The translations under genes and the position numbers were made by a program. Shown here piece by piece: positions 25,925 to 33,512 of a stretch of DNA of 64,000 bases. How positions within the stretch are numbered: the stretch's first letter is position 1; each line of letters begins with the position of its first letter. The stretch is taken from positions 62,001-126,000 of the forward strand of contig JBMOIF010000001.1 in NCBI GenBank assembly GCA_049317465.1. The letters run 5' to 3'. This DNA comes from CAIQIA01 sp049317465. Its GTDB lineage: Bacteria; Cyanobacteriota; Cyanobacteriia; PCC-6307; Cyanobiaceae. The notes under the pieces were generated by a model. It searched no databases. It saw only the letters and a list, made by a program, of their open reading frames with translations, and was not told where the DNA came from.

Positions 25925-28050
25925 CGAACGACGACCTCGTGATTCACCAGCCGGGCGCCGAGCCCCGCCGCCTCGGGCTCTACGGCCAGGTGTACCGGAT
26001 CGGCCGTGATCCAAAGGGCGAGGTGGTCATCCCCCATCCGACGGTCAGCAAGCGTCATGCCCTGCTTCAGCGCCGTGGCCGTACCTGGCTCCTGAGCGAT
26101 GCCGGCTCCACCAACGGCCTGTCCTGGCGGGGGCGACGCCTGCAGGAGCTGGAACTGCAGGATGGTGACCGCATCCGCCTCGGGCCGGCGAACGAACGGG
26201 AGCTTCCCGAGCTCGAATTCCGCTGTGGTCGCCGGTCCCCACGCTGGCTGCTGACCACGGGCCGAGGGCTGCTGCTGCTTCTGCTTGGGGGAGCTGGGCT
26301 GGGTCTGGCTGTCCTCGGCCTCGGACTCGTGCAGGCGCCGGTGCGCGGCAACCTGGCCCCGATCCGGGGCCCCCTGGCGATCTATGACCGCAGCAACCGC
26401 CTGCTCGCGAGCGTCAACAGTTCCGAACATCGGGAACTGCCGGGGCTGGACCAGTTCGCCCCTTTGCTGATCGAGGCGCTCCTGTCGAGCGAAGACACAC
26501 GCTTCTGGTGGCATCCCGGCATTGATCCCATCGGTACCGGTCGGGCCCTGGTGACGAACCTGATCGGCGGTCGGGTGCTGGAAGGTGGCAGCACCCTGAC
26601 CCAGCAGCTGGCCCGCAGCCTCTACCCCGAGCAGGTGGGCCAGGGGGAGACCCTGGGCCGCAAGTGGCGTGAGTTGCTGGTGGCGCTGCAGCTGGAGGCG
26701 CGTTTCAGCAAACGGGACCTGCTGCTGAGCTACCTGAACCGCGTCTATCTCGGTGCCGGCTGGGGTTTCGAGGATGCAGCCCGGCACTATTTCGATCGTC
26801 CGGCCCGGTCCCTGAGCCTTGAGCAGGCGGCCCTGCTGGTCGGGTTGCTGCCCTCCCCCAATGGTCATGATCCCTGCCAGTTCCCCAGCGCCGCCCAGGG
26901 GGCCCGCAATGCGGTGCTCAACAAAATGGTGGCCGAGGGACGACTTCATCCCGATGCAGCCCGACGGGCCATGCGCACCACCGTGGTGCTGGCCCCCAGG
27001 GCCTGCGCCGGCCAGGCAGGGCGACCGGCTCCGTACTACACCGACCAGGTGCTGCGGGATCTGGAGTCCCTGCTTGGTACCGAGACCGCAGCCCAGGGCA
27101 ACTTCCTGGTCGAGACCCACCTCGATCCGGTGCTCCAGGACGTGGTCGAGACCACCCTGCGCAACGTCCTGCGCGAGCAGGGCTGGGGCGTCCATCAGGG
27201 AGCCGTGGCGGTCCTCGACAGCCGCAGCGGCGGGATCCTGGCCCTGGCGGGGGGCCGCGACTATGACAAGAGCCAATTCAACCGGGCCACCCAGGCCCTG
27301 CGTCAGCCGGGAAGCACGTTCAAGCTGATGACCTACCTGGTGGCCATCGAACGCGGCCTGCGTCCCGGCTCGCCGATCAGCTGCGCTCCGGTGGACTGGG
27401 GCGGCCAGCATTTCGACGCCGGCTGCGGCGGCAGCCTTTCCCTCAACCAGGCCTTTGCCATCAGCAGCAACACCGCTGCCCTGCGCCTGGCCCGTCGCTA
27501 TGGCCTGGAGGCTGTGATCCGCAAGGCGCGTGACCTCGGCATCACCACCCCCTTGGCCGCTGTTCCCGGTCTGGTGCTCGGCCAGAGCGAAACCCACCTG
27601 CTGGAGATGACGGCTGCCTACGGTGCCGTCGCCAATGACGGGATCTGGCGGGCGCCGACCACGATCCGCCGCCTCACCGATGCCGAAACCTGTCCCGCCG
27701 GCCGCTCCACCTGCCGCCGGATGGCTTCGCCGGTGGGCAGTGGTCGCCGGGTGCTGGCCACCGCAGACGCCAGGGTGATGCAGGGGCTCCTGCGGGCGGT
27801 GGTCCAGGGCGGCACTGGCACGGCGGCTTCCCTCGGTGGAGATGAGGGTGGCAAGACGGGCACCACCAACGACGGCCGTGATCTTCTCTTCATCGGTTAT
27901 GACCCCCGGCGCCACTGGGTGATGGGGGTCTGGCTCGGCAACGACGACAACAGCCCCACCGGATCCACCAGCGCGCTGGCGGCGCAGCTGTGGGGCGAGA
28001 TCATTCGCAACGCCGGCCGCGGCAGCACCACCGCCGAGACCCGCGGATGA
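25921..28050 (+). CDS. Class A penicillin-binding protein with N-terminal FHA domain
   Basis: Bifunctional peptidoglycan synthase. In 709 residues the order is: a cytoplasmic FHA phosphothreonine-binding domain (about 15-90, with RIGRD, SKRH and GSTNG), a membrane helix (about 115-138), a GT51 glycosyltransferase (catalytic Glu191 in SSEDTRFW; EGGSTLTQQ at 221-229) and a transpeptidase. The transpeptidase has Ser465-x-x-Lys468 (STFK), SSN at 515-517 and KTGT at 645-648. The FHA domain suggests control by a Ser/Thr kinase. It overlaps lspA and the downstream GTPase gene by four bases each. All catalytic residues appear intact. Confidence 0.93.
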   Translation: MTNDDLVIHQPGAEPRRLGLYGQVYRIGRDPKGEVVIPHPTVSKRHALLQRRGRTWLLSDAGSTNGLSWRGRRLQELELQDGDRIRLGPANERELPELEFRCGRRSPRWLLTTGRGLLLLLLGGAGLGLAVLGLGLVQAPVRGNLAPIRGPLAIYDRSNRLLASVNSSEHRELPGLDQFAPLLIEALLSSEDTRFWWHPGIDPIGTGRALVTNLIGGRVLEGGSTLTQQLARSLYPEQVGQGETLGRKWRELLVALQLEARFSKRDLLLSYLNRVYLGAGWGFEDAARHYFDRPARSLSLEQAALLVGLLPSPNGHDPCQFPSAAQGARNAVLNKMVAEGRLHPDAARRAMRTTVVLAPRACAGQAGRPAPYYTDQVLRDLESLLGTETAAQGNFLVETHLDPVLQDVVETTLRNVLREQGWGVHQGAVAVLDSRSGGILALAGGRDYDKSQFNRATQALRQPGSTFKLMTYLVAIERGLRPGSPISCAPVDWGGQHFDAGCGGSLSLNQAFAISSNTAALRLARRYGLEAVIRKARDLGITTPLAAVPGLVLGQSETHLLEMTAAYGAVANDGIWRAPTTIRRLTDAETCPAGRSTCRRMASPVGSGRRVLATADARVMQGLLRAVVQGGTGTAASLGGDEGGKTGTTNDGRDLLFIGYDPRRHWVMGVWLGNDDNSPTGSTSALAAQLWGEIIRNAGRGSTTAETRG

Positions 28051-29672
28051 GCAGGGGCCGCCTGCTCCTGGTGATGGCGGTCGTTCTCGGCGCTCTGCTG
28101 GCGGTCTCGTTGCTGCTCCAGACCCTGCAGGGACTGGTCTGGCAGCTCAGCTACTGGATGCCGCCGTGGATGGTCGGTCCTGTGCTGCTGCTGCTGTTGG
28201 CGGGGCTGGTCGTGGTGGCATGGCCACTGCTGGCTCCCTGGCTTCGGTCGGCCGCACGGTCCGGCTCCCGGCCGGTGCGTCGCCCCCCACCGGGCAATCG
28301 CCAGGAGGCGGCCCGCCAGCAGTTGGAGGCCATCGATCGGCGGCTGCAATCGGTGGAGGATGCGATCGCCCGCGAGGCGCTGGCCATCCGTCACAGGGAG
28401 GTGGCCGCGTCCCTGGACCGTGGTGATCTTCTGGTGGTGGTGTTCGGCACCGGCTCCAGCGGCAAGACCTCCCTGATCCGGGCCCTGCTGGATGAACCGG
28501 TGGGAGACGTGGGAGCCGCCATGGGCTCCACCGATGGCACAGACACCTATCGCCTGCAGCTCCAGGGGGTGACTCGGACCCTGCGGCTGCGCGACACCCC
28601 GGGGATCCTCGAGGCCGGCAGCGAGGGCCTGGCACGGGAGGAGATGGCCCGGCGTGAGGCTGCCCGGGCCGATCTGCTGTTGTTCGTTGTCGATGGTGAC
28701 CTGCGGGCCAGCGAAGCGGAAGTGCTGCGATCCCTGACCCTGCTCGGCAAACGCCTGCTGTTGGTGCTCAACAAATGCGACCTGAGGGGAGAGGCGGAGG
28801 AACGGCGCCTGCTGGCTCAGCTCCGGCGCCACTGCGAGGGGATGCTGGTGGCTGAGGATGTGCTGCCGGCCAGTAGCGCTCCCCAGTCGATCCCGCGCCC
28901 AGGGCGACGCCCCCTGCAACCCCTGCCCGAGATCGGTGCGTTGCTGCGGCGGCTGGCCCAGGTGCTCCGTGAGGAGGGGGAGGAACTGCTGGCCGACAAT
29001 CTTCTGCTGCAGAGCCGCCAACTGGCCGAGGAGTCGCAGCGGCTGATCGACGGACAACGGCGCCGCAGGGCCGAGGCCATTGCCAACCGTTACGGCTGGA
29101 TCGCCTCCGGTGTGATCGCCGTCACCCCTCTGCCGGGACTGGATCTGCTCGGGACCGCCGCCGTGAATGCCCAGATGGTCGTCGAGATCGGCCAGGTCTT
29201 CGGGGTCACGATGACCCGGGAGGAGGGCCGGGAGCTGGCCCTCTCCCTCGGACGGACCCTGGCCAGCCTGGGGGTGGTGCAGGGCGGCGCCGGGCTGGTG
29301 GCCGCCGGCTTGAGCCTGCACCCGGTGGGCCTGGCCCTCAGCAAGGCCGTGCAGGCGGTGACGGCGGCATTCCTGACCCGAGTGGCAGGTCGCAGTTTCA
29401 TCACCTACTTCAGCCAGCAGCAGGACTGGGGCGATGGCGGCATGGCCGAAGTGGTGCGGCAGCAGTACAACCTCGACCGCCGTGAAGATGCCCTCAGGTC
29501 GTTCCTGCAGGCGGCCCTGGAACAGGTGGTGGAACCTCTGCGACGGCAGGAGAGACGGCTGCCGCCCCGGCCAGGGCCTCGGGGGGCGGCGGCAGGAGCG
29601 GACCGGGACGATCCAGGATCAGGACCAGCGCCAGATAGGCCAGGGCCAGCGCCACGGAGATCACGCCGGTGA
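28047..29672 (+). CDS. Membrane-associated GTPase with YcjF/DUF697 C-terminal region
   Basis: Probable dynamin/Era-like membrane GTPase of unknown role. From ATG 28047 (ATGA overlap with the PBP gene) it has 541 residues. Two membrane helices lie at about 5-28 and 42-62. The G domain follows, with P-loop GTGSSGKT (134-141), DTPG (182-185) and NKCD (241-244). A DUF697/YcjF-like hydrophobic region (VIAVTPLPGLDLLGTAAVN onward, about 355-460) follows. The last about 40 residues are Pro/Arg/Gly-rich and are encoded opposite a small membrane-protein gene (179-base overlap). Envelope or cell-division involvement is inferred from the PBP neighbour. Confidence 0.85.
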   Translation: MSRGRLLLVMAVVLGALLAVSLLLQTLQGLVWQLSYWMPPWMVGPVLLLLLAGLVVVAWPLLAPWLRSAARSGSRPVRRPPPGNRQEAARQQLEAIDRRLQSVEDAIAREALAIRHREVAASLDRGDLLVVVFGTGSSGKTSLIRALLDEPVGDVGAAMGSTDGTDTYRLQLQGVTRTLRLRDTPGILEAGSEGLAREEMARREAARADLLLFVVDGDLRASEAEVLRSLTLLGKRLLLVLNKCDLRGEAEERRLLAQLRRHCEGMLVAEDVLPASSAPQSIPRPGRRPLQPLPEIGALLRRLAQVLREEGEELLADNLLLQSRQLAEESQRLIDGQRRRRAEAIANRYGWIASGVIAVTPLPGLDLLGTAAVNAQMVVEIGQVFGVTMTREEGRELALSLGRTLASLGVVQGGAGLVAAGLSLHPVGLALSKAVQAVTAAFLTRVAGRSFITYFSQQQDWGDGGMAEVVRQQYNLDRREDALRSFLQAALEQVVEPLRRQERRLPPRPGPRGAAAGADRDDPGSGPAPDRPGPAPRRSRR

Positions 29673-29718
29673 CGATGGCCACCCAGCGGCTGCGGGGCTC
29701 AGAGGGGGAGGGGCTCAT
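29494..29718 (-). CDS. Small single-pass membrane protein, 74 residues
   Basis: No function recognised. ATG 29718 overlaps the stop of the upstream PLP decarboxylase gene in ATGA, which is the main support for this start. The protein has a short Ser/Pro/Arg start, one strong membrane helix (WVAIVTGVISVALALAYLAL, about 12-31), then VLILDRPGPLLPPPPEAL and a Pro/Ala-rich tail. I recall a similar helix plus LPPPPEAL arrangement in other picocyanobacteria, unchecked. It lies antisense to the 3' end of the GTPase gene. Codons have the G/C-rich third positions of neighbouring genes. Confidence 0.7.
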   Translation of the reverse strand: MSPSPSEPRSRWVAIVTGVISVALALAYLALVLILDRPGPLLPPPPEALAGAAAVSPAVAEVPPPVPGPPAGTT

Positions 29719-31151
29719 CCGAGGGGGAGGGAGGTGGTGGTGCCGAGCAGATCCGCCAACCGCTGGAGGTGCTGAGGCGTGGTGTAAGGGTTTCCCATGA
29801 CCGCCTTGAGCAGGGGGCGTCCCTCCAGGTCGGGTCTGGACAGCCAGAAGCCCTGACGCAGCAGCAGCCCGTGGGCGGCGTCGCGCCAACGGAATGGGTC
29901 GCCGCTGGCTTCAGGTCCTCCGATGGCCACCAGATGCAGATCTCCGGCCAGACACTGCAGATCATGCCCCGTGAGGGCCGCCCTCAGGGCGGCGGCCCGC
30001 TCCATCGCCCCTCCGATCAGGTCGGCCATCCCTGAAAGACCGAGGTGCCGCAGGCAGAGCCAGAGCTTGAGCACCTCGGCGCCCCGGGTTCCCTGCAGTC
30101 CGAGTTCACCCCCCTGAACACCCCCCAGCGGCGGCTCCATGTAGGGGAGGCCCGTCGCAAAGGTGGCCTCGAGATGGCTGGGATCGCGCAACAGCAACAG
30201 CGAAGAGGGTTTGCTGACGCCGAGCAGCTTCTGGGGGTTGAGGGTGACCGAGTCGGCGCGCTCCAGGCCTGGCACCCGCCAGCGGTGCTCGTCGACCAGG
30301 GCACAGACGGCACCGATTGCCCCGTCAACGTGAAACCAGAGACCCTGCTGGCGGCAGAGATCAGCCAGTTCAGGCAGGGGATCCACCAGCCCCTGCACCG
30401 TGGTGCCGGCGGTGGCGACCACTGCTAGCACGGGCCGTCCCTGTTGGCGCAGGCGCAACAGGGTCTCCGCCGTCTCCGCAGGATCCAGCCGTCCGTCGGA
30501 CCCCAGGGGCACAGCCACCAGGGCTTCACCGGGCAGGCCCATCACCCCGAGGGCTTTGGCCAGGGAGACATGGGCCGCGGCGCTGGTCACCACCACCGCC
30601 CGCGGGTCGTGGGCCAGACCCGCGGCGCGACGGGCGCAGACGAGGGCCATCAGGTTGCTCAGGCTGCCGCCACTGGCCGGCACTCCGGAAGCGTCGGGTC
30701 CGAGACCGATGCGCTGGGCCAGCCAGCGGCAGAGACCCCGTTCAAGGCGGCTGAGCGAGGGGGAGAGCTCCTCCGCCAGCAGGTTGTTGTTCAGCCCGGC
30801 CGCCAGGAGTTCGGCCGCCATCGACACGGTCAGTGCCGGTGGGTCGAGGTGGGCCAGGGCACCGGGATGGTTGGGGCGGAAAGCCCCGCCCATCAGCCCC
30901 TGCAGATCGCTGAGCAGCCGCTGCTCCGTCAGGGGGTGGACTTCAGGTTCAGCGGCGGGTTGCACACTCAGCAGCGGCCTGACCCCCTGGTCACCAGACT
31001 CGCCGAGCCAGCGCCCCAGCAGGCCGATGCAGTCCTGCAGGAAGCTGACCAGAGCCTCGTCCACCCCATGGGGTGCCGCAAAGGGCGACAGTGCGGGGGA
31101 GTGGCCTTCGGCAGGGGAGAGGACCAATGGGGGCGTCCGGGACGGGTTCAT
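29715..31151 (-). CDS. PLP-dependent group II amino-acid decarboxylase
   Basis: Fold-type I pyridoxal-phosphate decarboxylase related to 2,4-diaminobutyrate, aspartate, tyrosine and glutamate decarboxylases. In 478 residues the cofactor contacts are visible: ASGGSLSNL (about 159-167), Asp276 in FHVDGAIGA and the Schiff-base Lys308 in LNPQKLLGVSKPSS. The residue before the lysine is Gln where most relatives have His. Substrate cannot be assigned; candidates are aspartate (beta-alanine for pantothenate) or diaminobutyrate. Its ATG lies inside the 5' end of divergent tadA, and its stop overlaps a small membrane-protein gene. Confidence 0.85.
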   Translation of the reverse strand: MNPSRTPPLVLSPAEGHSPALSPFAAPHGVDEALVSFLQDCIGLLGRWLGESGDQGVRPLLSVQPAAEPEVHPLTEQRLLSDLQGLMGGAFRPNHPGALAHLDPPALTVSMAAELLAAGLNNNLLAEELSPSLSRLERGLCRWLAQRIGLGPDASGVPASGGSLSNLMALVCARRAAGLAHDPRAVVVTSAAAHVSLAKALGVMGLPGEALVAVPLGSDGRLDPAETAETLLRLRQQGRPVLAVVATAGTTVQGLVDPLPELADLCRQQGLWFHVDGAIGAVCALVDEHRWRVPGLERADSVTLNPQKLLGVSKPSSLLLLRDPSHLEATFATGLPYMEPPLGGVQGGELGLQGTRGAEVLKLWLCLRHLGLSGMADLIGGAMERAAALRAALTGHDLQCLAGDLHLVAIGGPEASGDPFRWRDAAHGLLLRQGFWLSRPDLEGRPLLKAVMGNPYTTPQHLQRLADLLGTTTSLPLG

Positions 31152-31657
31152 TGTCCGCCTTCGCCGAAGGCGACCTGGTGCTGTGGATGCAGCGGCTGCT
31201 GCGGCGCGCCGCCGCAGCGGGTGAGCAGGGAGAGGTGCCCGTGGCGGCCGTGGTGCTCGATCCCCGGGGGCGGGCCATCGGCTGGGGCTGCAACCGCCGT
31301 GAGGCGGAGGCCGATCCGCTCGGTCACGCTGAGCTCGTGGCCCTGGCGCAGGCCGCCCGTTTGCGCCGTGACTGGCGTTTCAATGGCCACACCCTGCTGG
31401 TGACCCTGGAACCCTGCCCCATGTGCGCCGGGGCGTTGGTGCAGGCCCGCATGGGACAGGTGGTCTTCGGAGCGGCGGACCCGAAGCGGGGGGCTCTGGG
31501 CAGCTGCCTTGATCTGAGTCAATCCTCCACGGCCCACCACTCCATGGAGGTGCGTGGTGGGATCTGCGGGGAGGCCTGCCAGCAACAGCTGCAGGAGTGG
31601 TTCAGGCAGCGGCGGCTCCGGAACGGAAGGCCGGCAGCTCATCAGCCAGCAGATTGA
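31127..31657 (+). CDS. tadA: tRNA-specific adenosine deaminase
   Basis: Zinc enzyme converting wobble adenosine 34 of tRNA-Arg(ACG) to inosine; essential in most bacteria. From ATG 31127 the protein has 176 residues. Zinc ligands and catalytic residues are His67 and Glu69 (GHAEL) and Cys97/Cys100 (EPCPMC). The N-terminal helix (LVLWMQRLLRRAAAAGEQGEVPVAAVV) aligns with TadA. Using ATG 31127 overlaps the divergent decarboxylase start by 25 bases; ATG 31187 would be too short at the N-terminus. The 3' end overlaps the convergent aminotransferase gene by 56 bases. Confidence 0.92.
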   Translation: MGASGTGSLSAFAEGDLVLWMQRLLRRAAAAGEQGEVPVAAVVLDPRGRAIGWGCNRREAEADPLGHAELVALAQAARLRRDWRFNGHTLLVTLEPCPMCAGALVQARMGQVVFGAADPKRGALGSCLDLSQSSTAHHSMEVRGGICGEACQQQLQEWFRQRRLRNGRPAAHQPAD

Positions 31658-32795
31658 GCAGCCTGTCGACGTTTTCCGGTGTGCTGTTGTAGCCCATGAG
31701 GCCGACACGCCAGACCTTGCCAGCCAGGGCTCCAAGACCGCCACCGATCTCAACACCATGACGGTTGAGCAGATGCAGGGCAAAGGCCCGGCCGTCAACG
31801 CCCTCGGGGATGCGAACCGTGGTGAGGGTCGGCAGCCGCAGTTCCCTGGCGACATGCAGCTCGAGGCCGAGGGACTCCATGCCGGCCCAGAGCCTCTCGC
31901 TGTTGCGGCGGTGTCGCGCCCAGGCCTGGGCAAGTCCCTCGTCGCAGAGCAGACGCAGGGCCTCCCGCAGACCGAAGTTCATGTTCACCGGCGCGGTGTG
32001 GTGATAGGTGCGCTCCTTGCCCCAGTACGACTTGAGGCCCGACATGTCGAGATACCAGTTGGGCACCTTGCCCTGGCGGCGATCCAGCTTGCCTTCGGCC
32101 CGGGGGCCCATCGTGAAGGGGCCGAGTCCCGGGGGGCAGCTGAGACCCTTCTGGCTGCAGCTGTAGGCGAGATCCACACCCCAGGCATCCAGCCGCAGGG
32201 GCACGGCACCGAGGGAGGTGACGGTGTCCAGCAGCAGCAGGCAGTCGTGCTGACGACAAAGGTCTCCGACCCCCTCAAGGGGCTGACACACCCCTGTGGA
32301 TGTCTCGGCATGCACCAGCGCCAGCAGGGCCGGTCGGTGGGTCTCCAGGGCATCGGCGATGGCCTCCAGGCTGATGGCCTCTCCCCAGCTGGACGACTCG
32401 ATCGTGTGCACCACCGCGCCATAGCGGCTGCACATGTCGACGAGCCGCAGACCGAAGTACCCGATCACACCGACCACCACGGTGTCACCGGGTTCGATCA
32501 CGTTGGCGATCGTGGCCTCCATGGCGGCACTTCCTGTCCCGCTCACCGGAATGGTGATGCGGTTGTCGGTCTGCCAGACGTAACGGAGCATCTCCTGGAC
32601 CTCGGTCATCAGTTCGAGGTACAGGGGATCGAGGTGGCCCAGGGGCGGACGGCTGAGGGCCTCGAGCACCGTCGGGTGGGCGTTGGATGGACCAGGCCCC
32701 AGCAGCAGACGCTCGGGGGTGGCGATGGCCCCGAGATGCAGCCGGTGAGACTCGTCCACGGTCTCGACGGAGGAGGAGAGCGGGGAAAGTGTCAC
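31602..32795 (-). CDS. Alanine/serine-glyoxylate aminotransferase (class V)
   Basis: PLP enzyme that transaminates glyoxylate to glycine using alanine or serine, a photorespiratory step. The 397-residue length is normal for the family. Motifs include LLGPGPSNAHP (about 31-41), VSGTGSAAMEA, HAETSTGV and the PLP lysine Lys216 in CSQKGLSCPPGL. Start is GTG 32795. It is convergent with tadA (56-base overlap). Phosphoserine or cysteine desulfurase activities in the same superfamily are less likely given the GPGPSN and SQKGL motifs. Donor preference cannot be decided by eye. Confidence 0.9.
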   Translation of the reverse strand: MTLSPLSSSVETVDESHRLHLGAIATPERLLLGPGPSNAHPTVLEALSRPPLGHLDPLYLELMTEVQEMLRYVWQTDNRITIPVSGTGSAAMEATIANVIEPGDTVVVGVIGYFGLRLVDMCSRYGAVVHTIESSSWGEAISLEAIADALETHRPALLALVHAETSTGVCQPLEGVGDLCRQHDCLLLLDTVTSLGAVPLRLDAWGVDLAYSCSQKGLSCPPGLGPFTMGPRAEGKLDRRQGKVPNWYLDMSGLKSYWGKERTYHHTAPVNMNFGLREALRLLCDEGLAQAWARHRRNSERLWAGMESLGLELHVARELRLPTLTTVRIPEGVDGRAFALHLLNRHGVEIGGGLGALAGKVWRVGLMGYNSTPENVDRLLNLLADELPAFRSGAAAA

Positions 32796-32837
32796 GCGGT
32801 CAGCTGGCGATAGGCGAACAAGGATAGTGACCAGCCC

Positions 32838-33356
32838 TCACAGGCCGACCACGCTGATGGGGGCGAGGCCCCGGGCGATGTGCTCGAACGGAGCCCGCAC
32901 GGCGGTCACATCGCCAAGGCCCTGGGCCTGAAGGAGCTCCTGGAGCACGTCGGCCATCAGCAGAATCCCCCGGGCGGTGGCACCGGTGGGTACGCCGAGG
33001 GACTTGTAGGTGTCATCGAGCCCGTTCAGAACCCGCTCGTCAAGCATCCGGGTGTCGTCGGCGACCAGGGCATACGAGGCGTACCGCAGGAAATAGTCGA
33101 GGTCCCGCAGACAGGCGGCCAGGCGTCGGGTGGTGTAGGCGTTGCCCCCCGGCAGCAGCAGGTCTGGATCGGCCAGCCACAGGCGCTGGCTGGCCTCCCG
33201 GATGATCGTCGCGGCTTCGCGGTTGATGATTTCCACGGCAGCCAACCGGGCTGCGGCATCGGCATAGAACCGTTCCATCCGTCCGATGGCGCCGGGGTCC
33301 AGATAACGGCCGAGCTGGTCATAACGACCGATGAGAGCCGTGATCGCGTCCTGCAT
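32838..33356 (-). CDS. apcF: Allophycocyanin beta-18 subunit ApcF
   Basis: Core phycobilisome subunit that replaces one ApcB in the terminal-emitter trimer with ApcE. The 172-residue globin-like phycobiliprotein has the chromophore cysteine Cys82 (ACLRDLDYFLRYA) and the methylatable-type Asn72 (PGGNAYTTRR). LDERVLNGLDDTYKSLGVP is a beta-subunit motif. The divergent N-terminus and the extended C-terminal tail (FEHIARGLAPISVVGL) distinguish it from ApcB. A perfect eight-base-pair dyad lies 43 bases upstream of its ATG. No other phycobilisome structural gene is in the window. Confidence 0.92.
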   Translation of the reverse strand: MQDAITALIGRYDQLGRYLDPGAIGRMERFYADAAARLAAVEIINREAATIIREASQRLWLADPDLLLPGGNAYTTRRLAACLRDLDYFLRYASYALVADDTRMLDERVLNGLDDTYKSLGVPTGATARGILLMADVLQELLQAQGLGDVTAVRAPFEHIARGLAPISVVGL

Positions 33357-33398
33357 GCCGGTGCGTCCAGTGTGCGGAAGCTAGCACTTGAAAATCGT

Positions 33399-33424
33399 TG
33401 GAACCCTGCGGGGGCAAGGGTTCC
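33399..33424. promoter_or_regulatory. Perfect hairpin/dyad in the apcF / methyltransferase divergent region
   Basis: GGAACCCT at 33400-33407 and AGGGTTCC at 33417-33424 form an uninterrupted eight-base-pair stem around a nine-base loop. It lies 43 bases upstream of apcF and about 88 bases upstream of the divergent methyltransferase gene, so it belongs to a 5' region on both sides. On the apcF strand it is followed by a short T-rich stretch (GATTTTC), so it could be a leader hairpin, attenuator or operator. No regulator is recognised. Confidence 0.5.
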
Positions 33425-33512
33425 CGCCGATCTGACAGAAACGGTTACGTGGCGCGGCGCCCACGGCCCCCGGCGGAATCCGCTGAAATGGTCGGCGAGA
33501 TCCCGCCGCTCC

